A stretch of DNA of 64,000 bases from the NCBI RefSeq assembly GCF_040939455.1, contig NC_134108.1:5795501-5859500 (forward strand), written 5' to 3'. The notes beneath the pieces were generated by a model, which saw only the letters and a list, made by a program, of their open reading frames with translations, did not search any database and was not told the origin of the DNA. A program made the position numbers and the translations under genes. This document shows, one piece after another, positions 11,401-23,569 of the stretch; within the stretch, counting starts at the first letter, position 1, and every line of letters starts with the position of its first letter. Origin of the DNA: Microcebus murinus (taxonomy: Eukaryota > Chordata > Mammalia > Primates > Cheirogaleidae).

Positions 11401-13415
11401 AAGACCATCAAATTCTTTTAGAAAGTGGAATTACAGGAGGCATGAAGAAAAGAAAACCAGAAACAAATGGGGTGATAAAATAATGGCAGACTTGTTTTTA
11501 GAGCCCAACAATGAATAGCCCTAAAAAAGGATATAAAAGTGTTTTTATCAGTAGCATTTTTTTCCTGAAATGTCCCCAGTACTATAAAATACTTTTTTCT
11601 CTCATCATTAGTGAAATCTCTTTGGTTATAATAAATGTTCTCCTTGAGTTCTGGGAAACAGAGAACAGAAGAGAGAGGTGGTATGTGCAGTGAGAAGTTT
11701 GGGATGAAAGATTGCCTTCTTCATATTTTCCGCAGCTAGGGATGAATCATTTGGGGATAAATATCTTTAGAAGGAAGGTATAAAGTAGATTAATATTTGA
11801 GATTCCTATCTTCTTACCATAAATGCACATGAGCATATATTTGTTAACCCTGACCTCAGTAGTTCTATGAAGCATGTTCGATGACTTATAAGAAATTAAT
11901 TCTGTTGGGAAAAAATATATTTTAGTTGTTTATAATAGTTATCATAAGTAATAACAAAATAACACTTGAAGATACTTGGACATTTCTTGCAAACTTTACA
12001 AAACACGATTTTAACTTGGTTTTAATGGGCAGAGGTTTGATCATCTGGCATGCTTTGTGTTTAGGAAAGAGCGAACCTGGATAAGTGAAATCCCAAACTT
12101 CACTTGCTCAAACAGCACCGACCTCCGCTCTTCACAAAGAAATCATTTACCGAGGTGGCCAGTGTGTAGCCGGATCGATTGATCCCCGCTCTCCCTCCTT
12201 CCCCACCCTGGTGAGCTTCCTCCAGTGCAGGCCTTAACGAGCAGCTGAAGGGTCCCAGGCCAGGGGTGGAAGGGGCGTGGAGGTGACAAGGCCCAGACCC
12301 ACACTGACTAATTAGTGTGGGGCTAATGGACCTTTCACAGTGACTGTGTCGCTCTGCCTTTTGCAGCCAGAGAGGGGTCCTTTCCATATCTTTATGTAGT
12401 GTAGTATCTTTTCATTATAATGAAAGTCAGTCATGAGAAATATGAAACAAATTCAAAGCTTAAATCATAAGGTATCCATCTTTAAAAGTCACAGTTTCCT
12501 TTTTTTTTTTTTTTTGTATGAAGGGTCAGGCTGAACGGATAGTTTCTATTCTCATTCCAATTAATATAAATTGGCATTTAGCATTCATTGAAAACTGTGG
12601 AGGGGAACTAGAGTTCAAGAGAAAAAAAATCAGTAGGAACAATTCCTTTTTGGTTATTCTGACTTACTCTGAACATCTCTAAGCTCAGTGTGTCTTCAAA
12701 TACATTACTGCATTGTTAGTAGTGACCCAACCAAATAGTTCTTATTCATTACATTAAAAAAAAAACCAAAAAAAAAAAACCCTTCTAAATGACTTGCTAA
12801 ATAATTGCCAGTCTGTCTTTCTTTGGCATAGAAAATACATTATTAAAAACTCTGATGGACTTACAAAAACATCTGTTTGTTAGAAGTTATTTTCAGAAGA
12901 AGCAATAATTAACCTGCTGAATTTTTTTTCAGCAACAAAAAAAAAAGGAAAATATAAGTTGCTATGGAAAGTATTTCTTTAAAATTATCTAAGAAAGAAC
13001 AAAATGTCAGAATGTTCTTAAAATTAAAATCAGATAATATTGACTATTACATTGGGAAATCTTTTTATCCGATCATTCTTGGCTGTTCATATTGCATTTC
13101 TGGAAAAAAAAAAATTGTATGCTGTTAAAAATCCAAATGAAAATGAAAGATTCTGAGACTGTAAAATAGTTAGTACACAGTAGGAGGAATGATAACCTTC
13201 CACTTAAATGATTTTAGGCATTTTGTGTGATGAAATAGAGTTTAACAGACTGAGGGGGAATTGACGGTGGATGAATAACATCGAAGATACTGAACATATC
13301 CTGACCTGATTTGCAAACCTGGGAACTCGGCACGGCACGCGTACTGATGAGGGTGGACCGATGAGTGTGCTTGTGCAAGTAAGCTGGCCGGAGCTTCTGC
13401 TGCATCCCGAGCTCA
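11401..13415. other. Unassigned AT-rich intron
   Basis: I see no supported gene or repeat. There are several A or T homopolymers (12500-12516, 12765-12780) and a GC-richer island near 12110-12310 with no spliced open frame. Confidence 0.5.
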
Positions 13416-13419
13416 GAGC

Positions 13420-13560
13420 GGTGGCGAATCCAGCAGAGCGTTGGGCTTAGAGCCAGAAAACTGAGGCTGCAGGCTTGGCTCTTTCATGTCCTAATTATGT
13501 GTCTTATGTGACTGGGGCTGGTTGCTGAAGCCATCTGGAAGGTTTCCTCACTTCTGAAAC
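13420..13560 (+). repeat. MIR SINE fragment
   Basis: The wording gttgggcttagagccagaaa, the gtcttatgtgactggggctg block and tttcctcacttctgaaac follow the MIR order of tRNA-related part then core. Divergence is typical of this old family. Confidence 0.5.
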
Positions 13561-14149
13561 GGCTGGGATGCCGGGTATGTGCCTTACGGGATGGCACAGT
13601 CACTGGGCGGTCGCAGGTGGAGTGTGTATTATGGAAAGTCATTACAGTAGCCGCCATGGACACAATGTTAGGAGGATGCAGCGATACGGTACTTTTTCTT
13701 AAAGGTGGTATTGTCTGGTAACGGAGAGAAACACACACAAAGCAGGGCGGCGGGGAGCAGGCTTCACACGCCGCCAGAGCCTGCACCCTGCCCCAGGAGT
13801 CCGCCAGGCCTGTTGCTCCTTCGCCTTCACCCGTCTCTGTCCACTTTCCTTATCCCAGCTGATTCCTCTGTCACTGCCTCCGGTTCTTACTTTCATCTGT
13901 TTTGTTGTCGTTGTTGTTGTTTTAATCAAATTGGGCTACTTTTTCTCTTGCCAGTCCCAGTGGCTGTCTCCTCTCATTTTTAACGTTTCAGGTATCTGGC
14001 TCGTCCCTTAAACATTCCTCTGTACCTGGGGTGGTTCCACTGCAGCTTCCAAAGCCCTGTTCTTCATTATAGGTCTTTGCAGACTCCCCTCTTCTGTCTG
14101 CCCCATGCAAGTGTCCCTTCTTCTCAGCAGACTCCAAGAAGACTAACAG
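13561..14149. other. Unassigned, moderately GC-rich intron
   Basis: I see no gene. A GC-richer part at 13740-13860 and a short TTG run near 13903-13922 are present. Overlapping open frames here are short and not flanked by convincing splice sites. Confidence 0.45.
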
Positions 14150-14330
14150 AGGAGTCGGTGGCCTGGGCGCCCACGCTGGCTTCACACTTAGGAGCTGGGT
14201 GACACTGAACCCGGTATTAACTTCCCTGTGGCTCATCTTCATCTTCTGTAAAGTGGAATTGAAATGAACGGCAGCAACCACAATAAGCAATGTGAAAATA
14301 CCTTTGTATGTTCAGGCACAGTTCTCATGG
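14150..14330 (+). repeat. MIR-like SINE fragment
   Basis: The wording agctgggtgacactgaaccc followed by tgtggctcatcttcatcttctgtaaa (in two blocks) follows the MIR core. It is old and diverged. Confidence 0.4.
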
Positions 14331-14357
14331 ATTTACACACTCATCTGTGGATGTTGT

Positions 14358-14712
14358 CTCAGTTTGTGCTGCTATAACAGAATACCTGAGTATTTATAAT
14401 TACTGAATAATTTATAAACGATGGAAATTTATTTCTTACAATTCTGAAGCTGGGAGGTCCAAGATCAAGATGCTGGTGTTTGGTGTCTGGTGAAGGCCTT
14501 CTTGCTGCGTCTCCATGTGATGCAAGAGGGGCAGGACAGAAAGGACAGAAGGAATGAACATTTGTGCCACCTTTATAAGGTGCTAATCCCATTCATGAGG
14601 GTTCCACCTAGTGACTAAAGCACCTCCTAAAAGCCTCACCTCTTGGTGCTATCACATTGGCAATTAAGTTTCAACAGACAAATTTTGGGGGACACATTCA
14701 GACCCTAGCGGA
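14358..14712 (-). mobile_element. MLT1/MST-type MaLR LTR
   Basis: On + it reads tcagtttgtgctgctataac, atttatttcttacaattctg, taatcccattcatgagggtt and aattttgggggacacattca. Together these are the complete reverse complement order of a MaLR LTR. It is a solo LTR with no internal region adjacent. Confidence 0.75.
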
Positions 14713-15041
14713 TGGTAACATTCCTCCCTCATAGGACTAAGGAAACATTAAACTCCTATCACATCCGAAACCCTGGTAATACAATGTGGAATATAGAGCT
14801 CAAAAATGACCTGTATTTATTTTATTATTAATGTGATCATTGTTGTAACACATGGAAGCACTTTGTTAAAGTGACATTATTAACTATTTTAGAATCTCAT
14901 TATTAACCCTTTGCACTTGCTTGCTTTTTTCTTGATTACTTTATTCTACTTGGGATTTAATTTTTTAAATACCCCAGATTTTACAAAGCATGGCAGTAGA
15001 ATAAAAAACTGGAGTTTCTTTTCATACAAACTTATTTATTT
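14713..15041. other. Unassigned AT-rich intron
   Basis: No gene is visible. It holds the left target-site copy of the next Alu at its end. Confidence 0.5.
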
Positions 15042-15060
15042 GGATTTTTTTTATATTTTG

Positions 15061-15398
<338 letters not shown>

Positions 15399-15417
15399 GG
15401 ATTTTTTTTATATTTTG

Positions 15418-16645
15418 AATTACTGATACATTCAAAGAGTAATTTCAATCTCTCCAATTTTTGCTAACCGTGTCAAGTCTCACTCGACATCTGAGTGCAA
15501 AGGGTTAATCATGTTAGAGATGATCTGTGTAACTCTTCATTACAGTGTTTGCAAAAACTCAAATATTTGGATCCTACATGTCATCAAAGGGAATTCTTTT
15601 TGGAGAAAGAAAAACATGTCAATTTTTGCATATTGTTGGATAATTGCCAGCTGAATGAGAGTTGGTCATTATTTGGGCAAAAACTGCCATGAATGATTTA
15701 TGAGTACTGGCACATCTCCAGGTCCGAGGTCCTGGTGAGAGCGCCCAGAACTGACCACCGTCTCCGAGGGGTCAGCAGCTGTGCTGGGCAGCAGGGGACC
15801 GAGCCCGTGAGGTGGATACCCACTTGCTTTATCCACACTAAACAACGGCGTCGCTGCCTTACCTGTGGGATTAGTAAGTTATTACAAAAAGGGGGAAAAA
15901 AAACTACATCAAGTGCCTTTTCTTTGGCAGGCAAAGAGTTAGTTACTTGGAAAACAGAGATAAATAAGACATTGTTTTCACCCTGAGGGGGCTTAAAACC
16001 ATATTGGAGCACTCCGCAGTCTCCCCTCCCAAAATCTCGACTTCCCGTACCTGAGGAATTTTTGTGTCTGCCATGAGAACTCAGTATTATTTGGGGCTTT
16101 TGAATGGCCGCACAACTGAATGTTTTCCAATCTGTTGTCCACGGGGTGAGTCGCCAGCATGGCCTTGAGCTGAGCTGGCAGCGTGTGCGAGGCCGCCATC
16201 GGGCCAGGAGGCCGCTCCTGAGGACGGCCACGTTTCCCGGTTTCCTGTGAGGAGTCGAAGACATGGCAGTTAATGATCTCAGAGCCACGGGTGCAGACAG
16301 GAAATATGTTCCGTAAATACCATCTAACTACCGAAAGCTGCTTAGGGTCTTCCTAGTCCCCTTCGCAGCTCTACCCTGAGCGTTATGAAAATCTGGATTT
16401 GAAAGGAGAGAGGATGCTCATCTTTTGGATTTCTGCCCTGGATGTTCATTCAGGTTCCTCATGTGTTCCGTGGCATCTGAGCATATAGAGGTTTTTTGTT
16501 TTGTTTTGTTTTGTTTTGGGTACCAATTTTTAGTTCATAGGAAGCTGGAATGCTACCAGAGGGATTGTCCCATTTGTGGCTTCTCCTTATTCTACCTTCT
16601 TTGCGTATTTTCCAAATAGGATTGTGTGAGTGTAGCAGCTCATAA
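15418..16645. other. Unassigned intron
   Basis: I see no supported gene. A long open frame on the - strand (16288-15698) has no recognisable domain and overlaps GC-richer DNA. A TTTTG short tandem repeat lies near 16492-16518. Confidence 0.5.
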
Positions 16646-16649
16646 ATGC

Positions 16650-16850
16650 TGATACCAATGCTACCAACTAGGCATCAGTGTTGTGGATCTGCACTCTACA
16701 TTTCCTTAAATCTTCAGAACAGTCTTCAGAGCTGACAGTATTACTGTTAATGATGGGACCAAGCTTAGGGAGGAAAAATAATTTGCCAAAATCATACAGC
16801 TAATGAATTATGTAGGGCTTGAGTCTGCTTGGCTTTAAATTCCATGTTCT
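16650..16850 (-). repeat. MIR SINE, reverse strand
   Basis: On + it reads tttccttaaatcttcagaac, a gaggaaaaataatttgccaa block and atcatacagctaatgaatta. This is the reverse complement of MIR (reduced-match form of the tcacacagctagtaagt core). Confidence 0.55.
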
Positions 16851-19645
16851 CCCACATCCTGCTGGTTCTCCCTGGAGGGCTGTAGGTACTGAGCTCACGA
16901 CTGTTCATATTCACTCATTCGTTCTTGCTCATCATTCACTTTTTCAATTAACACATATTTCTGCATCTACTAAGTTCAGAGTGCTGTGGGAGGCGTTTTG
17001 GTAAATATAAATGTGACCCAGTTGCTGCTCTGAAGTATTTCTAAATTAAGTTGGAAGGTAAGACACAGACGTGCAGACACACACACAAACACAAAACACA
17101 TCCTGTCTGCGCTCTAACTACTGCAATAAGAAGAGCACAGTAAATCTGTAAGCAAAGATTTTTGGATTCAGATGAGAGAGGAAGGTATTACTTTTATCTA
17201 GGAGGATCACATGAAGTGCTTAAGTGCTGATCGTGAAGAGAGGAGTTTTATCTGACCAAATTCTTGAGCCTCCTTGGAAAGAACACACTGGGTTGGGTTG
17301 CTCATTCTCAACTCTGTCTCTCCTGGTTGCAAAGCTCATGTCCTCATGTGCTCGTTTTTGAGTGTGTTCAGGTCGTGATGCCAGTTTGTTTGAAACAGCT
17401 GAGGCTAGAGGCTGTCAGCCATTCCTGGAGTGCTGCCTAGGTGTGGGGGTGGTGTGGAATAGTGGTAGGGTGTCTGCTGGGGGCAAAGCAGAGTGGAAAA
17501 TGGAAGATCGCCTGCTATCACTGTTTAAGAAACAGCTGCAGAATCTCAGTGCATAGATCACAAGCATGTCTATCCCATGTGTCTTCAGGTAAGCTGAGGA
17601 AAGGCTCTGCTCCCTGCCCTGGGTGTGGCTGCCCTCGGTCCTCTCTGTGGGTGGGGCTCAGGTCTGTGCCGCGTGTCCATTCTGGGATCCTTGCAGAGGT
17701 GGAAGCTTCCGGGGACATTCTTTTTAAGAGGCCTTAGCAGTGGGGAAAATACCCGACCCCGGTTCAGCCACGTCTGCTAATGTCCCATTGGCCAAACCCA
17801 GTCACACGGGTGAGCACAAAATCAACAGAGGAAGAGGAAGGACAATTATGCTTACAATGTATAGGATGAATATTTTTGAAGATTATCTACCACATATACC
17901 ATAAAGGAGCAAGAAAGAAGATAAAGATCATAAGAGTTGATCTAGAAAGGAGATAAGTATAAACGCACTGTAAGGAGATGTAAGATGTTAGATTCTGTTT
18001 AATAAGGAATAGTGAGACTCTTCAGAAGGATTATGTAGCACACACCAAGAATTCTTGCATGTAACGGGTTGGAGTAGAGAGAAACCACAGATAAAGGGAG
18101 TGATTACAAAGCTGTTGTCATGATGAAGGTGGAAAATGGGGAGGTGGCAATTGAAATATACAGGAGGTGAAGATGCGAAGGGCATTTCTGAACCAGAGTT
18201 AGTAACTCTTGGCACCTTGCCGGGTATCAGGCAGGGAGGAGGAATCCCAGAGGGTGATTCCGCTGAAGCCCACTAGAAAACACGGGAGGATAATCAGGCT
18301 TTTATGTGGGAGGGAGGGCTTGAAGCCGGGTGCCGGGGGTGGTGCTTTAGCAGGGAAGTCAGCAGGCAGGTGGGAGAGGACTTAGTGTCAGAGAATGATG
18401 GACAGTCACCCCTGCTGGATAGGAGCTGTCCTGGGCAGACCCTGGGAGCTGGGAGGACTGAAGCAGAGGAAAGAGGTAGGAATGGCATTTAAGGGCAAAG
18501 GGCATCCTGGTGACATCCTGAGTGGATGGGGCAGATGCCAGGCAGTCATGCGCAGGGGAAGGGGTGCCAGTGAGTGATGGCGCTGCTCTTGCAGGGATTT
18601 CGATAGTGATGGCAACAAGAGAACATGAGGAAGAAGCAAGAGGGGGAGAGAATTTCTTGTTGTCAATAGTATGGTTGCATTTCACATTTCTGTGAATGTG
18701 TGGTTGAGGGAGTTCTTTGAGCTTTCCTAGGATGAGAGACATTGACAAGGAATAGTTTGAAGACATAGATTTATTGAGAAAATAAGGTCCTTGCTCTGAC
18801 TGAAGGGGGTTACAGGTAGATGAGTTAACTTTTCTATTTACTATAGTGGATATTCTGAAACTGGAATTTGATTTAAGTTAGTGCAGTTTTTGTCCTAGCA
18901 AATAATCTGGCTTCTAATTTTTATTCTACTGAATTTTAAATAGTCTCCTGTCCATACACATCAATATATGGATGCAAAACATTGTTATAAATGTTTACTG
19001 ATTAATGGTTAAGTTGGCAGAAAGAGCAAATGAACCCTGGTGGCACAAATGTGCTTTTCACCTGCGTCCCCAATTCGTGTAGCAACTTGTTTGCTAGTGA
19101 TGGAGGGGTGTATGTGGACCTACAGTGAGCACATTTATGTTAAATTCTTTAGAGAAATGCGGGGATTGGGATTGATAACTAAATTTCTGTGCTTGTATAA
19201 AATAGAAACGAAGGCTAATATTTAAATTAAATTAGATAGTTATAAGGACATGTCATTTCTAAAGCAAATCAGTTTTAAAATTTAAGAATATTACTTCTCA
19301 CTGTGTTTGTAGATCCAGTGTGGTCGTTTCTTTTTCTACTAGATTCTATGTTCTTTTGAATATTACTTTAGCTTTTTTGTTTTTTGTTTTTTGTCATGTT
19401 CCACTTATTCCCAAATTTTTATTTCTGGCCCCAGATCAGCCTTGCTTGCCCAACATGTACGGTGTATGAGCTCTGTGGTCCTCCTGGCAGGGTGGGTGTG
19501 CCTAAATTGATCAGTCACACATGCCACTTTCCTTTTGGTCCCACTCCACCTAGAAATTTTACACAAGCAGACTTTAGGATATTCTGCACCTTCTAGAACT
19601 GAAGACAAGTTAAACTCTATTTGGCATTTAATGTTTGCCGTTTTC
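16851..19645. other. Unassigned intron 2 end
   Basis: I recognise no gene and no certain repeat. A purine-rich, GC-richer part at about 18160-18600 may be an old repeat that I cannot name. No second exon was found before exon 3. Confidence 0.5.
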
Positions 19646-19694
19646 TTATTTATTTATTTATTTATTTATTTATTTTCACCTTGCTCCCAAATAG
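19646..19694 (+). promoter_or_regulatory. PRKN: PRKN exon 3 splice acceptor with TTAT microsatellite tract
   Basis: The acceptor reads ttgctcccaaatag directly before the exon. Seven tandem TTAT units (19646-19676) end 18 nt upstream of the exon. They supply most of the T-rich tract that U2AF would bind, and the only uninterrupted pyrimidine stretch near the AG is short. Known: length changes in such tracts can alter acceptor strength. Inferred: this acceptor depends partly on a mutable repeat. Confidence 0.85.
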
Positions 19695-19935
19695 AACTGC
19701 GACCTGGATCAGCAGAGCATCGTTCACATCGTGCAGAGGCCATGGAGCAAAGGTCAAGAGACAAAGGCAGCCGGCAGGGGCAGCCCCAGGAGCCCCATGG
19801 GAGGCGCTGGGAGGGAGCCCCAGAGCCTAACGCGGGTGGACCTCAGTGGCTCCCTCCTCCCGGCGGACTCCGTGGGGCTGGCTGTGATTCTCAGCACGGA
19901 CGGCGGGAGCGACTCTCCACCAGCCGGACCTCCAG
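19695..19935 (+). CDS. PRKN: PRKN (parkin) exon 3, partial CDS
   Basis: Parkin is a cytosolic RING-between-RING E3 ubiquitin ligase that PINK1 activates on damaged mitochondria. This exon begins in phase 0 after an AG and ends in phase 1 before GTAACC. Its 241 bp equal the human exon 3 length and encode residues 58-137 plus one base of codon 138. The start [17 protein letters not shown] is identical to human and closes the ubiquitin-like domain; Ser65, the PINK1 site, is AGC at 19716-19718. The linker follows. The activating element (residues 101-109) reads SLTRVDLSG from 19824, and Ser131 is TCT at 19914-19916. I count about 60 of 80 residues identical to human with no gaps; all differences fall after residue 74. 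Since 241 is not a multiple of three, skipping this exon shifts the frame. The reading frame is intact. The other exons lie outside the window. Confidence 0.97.
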
Positions 19936-19941
19936 GTAACC
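19936..19941 (+). promoter_or_regulatory. PRKN: PRKN exon 3 splice donor
   Basis: The exon ends CCAG and the intron starts GTAACC. GT is canonical and the exonic CAG matches the donor consensus. The intronic +3 to +6 positions are AACC, weaker than the usual AAGT because +5 is C rather than G. Confidence 0.9.
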
Positions 19942-21812
19942 ACAGTGACTCTGTCTCAGCACGTGCGGCCGCGCCCGGTGCGTTTAGCCTGGTGTGTTTA
20001 GCCAAGTCTCCACACGGAACGGCCCTCACTATGCACATATTTGGTTTGTGATAAGGTTTGGATTGGAGTCGCCAAATCACGGCAAGCAGACATCAGTAGA
20101 AGTGGAGTGCTCGGATGTAAAATTTTAGGCGAATACAGTTATGATAAGTGCTGTGAGACAGGGCTTTTGTATTGAGATTGACCGTGAAAGACAGGAGGAG
20201 AAGGTGTCAGGACCATGACAGTATTTGATTCTTTTTCACCTGAGGAGCCGGGGGTGGGGGGCACATGGGACAGGTTGTGCCAGGGTCTGGATGTGTGGTT
20301 AAGGTGCGTGCACGTCGTCTCACATTTCACCTGTCTTTTATTTCTTATTTTCTTAAAATGCTTTTGGGTGATTATGTTTCTGATGATGTAGAGAAATTCT
20401 AAAAAGTAGAAAGATAACTTCAGAGGTGATTTTAGTCATCTGTGGGTTCTAAGGCGACACATACAATGTCAGCAACATCTTCACTGTGAAGGGAGTCTTC
20501 CTTCCCTCTGTGCTACGGCCCGTTCCAAAGCGCTTTTCTTTGGCAAGGCTGGTTATGCCTTTGCTACTTGAAAATATCAATATCTTTCCCTTAGTCTTTT
20601 ATTCTCTAATCTAAATAGTCAAAGGTATAACCAGATTGATTTTGACTGTGTGTGAGAGAAGACACAAGATATTATAATAACGATGGCTTTATAGGGTAGA
20701 GGTTTATTTCCCTCCTGCATACAATAGGTCAAGACACAGGGGTTTCTGGGACCAGCAACACAGAAGCCTAAAATAATAGGAAATGTCTCCTGTGAAAATC
20801 ACTAAATAAAATTTAATGAATTTTTGAAATCATAGATGAACTTGCAAAAAAAAAAAAAAGGGTAATTTCCAGGTACAAGTGAAAAAGTAGCATCAACATA
20901 GCTATCTGTAAGCAGAGGAGTAGGAACCCCGCAATGGGGGTGCCCGAGCTGATGCTCTGGTGGCCGGGGGTTGGTCGTGGACGGGGGAGGGGCTCTGCTG
21001 CACATGGACAGGGCACCTGAGGACTGGGACAAAAATCTGAGAGAAAAATATAAGAAATGGGGGAAGATGAGATAATTCTAAACTCCTGCAATACTTGCAT
21101 GATCCAGAATGAGATATTAATATAAATACTGGACCCAAAGCTTGATGTCACTGGAACCAGAACAGGCTCATTGCCCCACTGCGACACGGGGAGTTTGGTA
21201 ATCCCAAGGCAGCCTAACAAGGAGATGGGGGAAACCTCTAATCCGCCTCCCCGAGAGGTTTGGGGTTGGGGTTGTGAGGGGTCTGGACTGGTGATGTGGG
21301 GATCATTGACGGGTCGAGATGGAGGGGTGAAGTCCTGGGACAGGGAGGTGGAGAAACCACACTCTTGTGCTGAGTTGGTTTCCTCGCGGGGGTCTTCAGA
21401 CTGGCTCGCCTCAGCCACTCTGCTGGAATGCAGGATCTGAAAAACACCTTAAGCGATTCATGAACAAAAAGGTGTTATGATTCCGGCACCAGGGATTCCA
21501 CCTACAGGAATAAAGGGGCAGAAGGTGGTCAGCACGCTGCGTGACTCCAGGTCAGTTAGCAGCTGCAAGGAGGCGGGCGAAGTGTGCCAGTGCACCCCGA
21601 TTAGTGCCTCACGGTAATTCCGCCTAGAGCCTGGCTGGTGATTCTCATTAACCCTGTGAGGACGGTTTCAACACGCCTGGAGTATCAAGCAGGACATGTA
21701 GAAGATCATTCTGGAGAACACACTTGGGTGGCCTGGCATTGATGCCTCAAGTCCTACTAAAGGGCACTCACAATACATTATAGATCAAACTGGGAAAACT
21801 CCCCCTCAAGTG
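19942..21812. other. Unassigned start of intron 3
   Basis: No recognised repeat covers most of this stretch. The part at 20900-21640 is GC-richer and open for 201 codons on the - strand (21418-20813). That translation is low-complexity proline/serine-rich then hydrophobic, with no domain and no splice support. A short A run lies at 20846-20858. Confidence 0.45.
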
Positions 21813-22335
21813 TGTAGGAGACCAGATTATGCCACCCCAAAATATGCCTGTAGGAGACCAGAATATGCTACACCAAAATATGCCACTTTAGCATAAGGAT
21901 TGTTTTGAGCTGATTATTTTGAGAAGCAGCAGACACCAGAGAAGCTCTAAAAACAGCGTAGAAGTTACCCTTTTGTAAGGGAAATTTACATCTGTGAAGG
22001 AAATCTCCAGTTGTAAGAGTGTCTTCTTCTCTGTACTAAGAACAAAGGACAATTAAATTACTAGACTCTTCTCCTTAGAGAAGGCACCAACTCAAATCTG
22101 CGTAATAGACCTTACTCTTGTTCACTGTAGTTTTCTTAATCAGCTCCCCAGAGCTGGTCTTCCCCACACCTGTCTCTCTTTTGTCTGTGGTTTCTAAGCC
22201 TGAATTCTAGGCCACCTCTTTGGGATTTGCTTATGTTCTCTGGGTATCGCCCATGTGCAATAAATAGTCCTTCTCATCAGCAGGGAAATGCAGATCATGG
22301 ATAATATAAAACCCGATGTGGCCTGTGATTTTTCC
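21813..22335 (+). mobile_element. Solo LTR of an old ERV, with duplicated start
   Basis: It begins tgtaggagaccag and runs through ccaactcaaatctgcgtaat and gttcactgtagttttcttaa to a polyadenylation-type gcaataaatagtcc near 22256. This is typical LTR layout. The first 36 bp occur twice in tandem (21813-21848 and 21849-21884) with three mismatches. Subfamily is uncertain (ERVL-like?). No internal viral genes are adjacent. Confidence 0.5.
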
Positions 22336-22339
22336 CATC

Positions 22340-23531
22340 CAGTTGACCCTTGAACAATATGGCTTTGAACTGTGGGTATCCACTTATACATGGATTTATT
22401 TCAATAAATAATTGGAAAAAAATTTTTTGGAGATTTGTGACAATTTGAAAAAACTCATTGACAAACTGCATAGCCTAGAAATATTGACAAGAATAAGGAA
22501 AAGTTAAGTATGTCATGAATGCATAAAATATATGTAGATGTTAGTCTATTTTTTCATTTACTGCCATAAAATACACACAAATCTATTATAGAAAGTTAAA
22601 ATGTATCAAAAGTTATACACACACAAAAACCATACATAGTGCCATTTGCAGTTGAAAGAAATAAAAGAATTGTAAAGATGAAGTACTATATCATTACCTG
22701 CATAAAATTAACTGTAGTACATATATTCTACTGCAATAATTTCATAGCCACCTCCCGTTACTATTGTGGTGGGCTCAAGTGTTGTAAGTATCAGCCTAAA
22801 ATGTTTTGTGACACTAATCATCTCCACGTGGGCAGTTTGTCCCTCCAGAAAATTGCAAATTTAAGTAAAATATGATCTTTCCTGGTTCTGGCATACTTTC
22901 CTTCATGGTTAGTGCAATACCATAATCCTTGAATAACGCCAGGGGACCCATACGAAGTGCCACTAGTGATGCTGGAAGTGCTCCTGAGAAGCAGACAAAA
23001 GTCATGACATTATATGAACAAGCTGAATTGCTTGGTAGCCACCGTAGATTAAGGTCTGCAGCTGCAGTTGCCTGCCATTCAACATAAATGAATCTAGTGT
23101 AAAGACCATTATTAAAAAAAGGAAAGGAAATTCATGACTCCCTTGCTACAGCTATACCCACAGGCACAAAACCTTTCCACATTTTTTGCCAAATACCTTT
23201 TTTATGTCCTACTGGAAATGCAGCTTATATGTGGGTGCAGAATGGCTATAAGAAAGGCATACCTGTAGACTCTCATGATTCTAGGTTGTGAAGTCATTGT
23301 ATGTAAACCTAAAGCAGAAGGAAGATGAAGGCTCTAAAGCTGGTCGATTTAATGCCGGCAAAGGATGGTTTGATAATTTTAGAAAGAGGTCTGGCTTAAA
23401 AAATGACAAGATAACAGGAGAAGCAGCTTCTGCCAACCAAGGGGCAGTAGATTAGTTTCTAGACGCCATTAAGGAAATCATTGAGGAGAAAAACTTTCTG
23501 AATAGGTTTTTAATGCAGAAAAATGTACCCT

Positions 23532-23569
<38 letters not shown>

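Noticed and set aside
15698..16288. 196-codon open frame on the - strand
   Set aside because: It has no recognisable domain, skewed basic/cysteine composition typical of antisense GC-rich DNA, and no supporting context.
19535..19939. Longer open frames over PRKN exon 3 in other frames, starting upstream in intron
   Set aside because: They run through the intron and the TTAT repeat and do not match parkin; only the phase-0 frame from 19695 does.
20813..21418. 201-codon open frame on the - strand just after exon 3
   Set aside because: The translation is proline/serine-rich then hydrophobic with no domain. It lies antisense in a GC-richer intron part and has no splice or promoter support.
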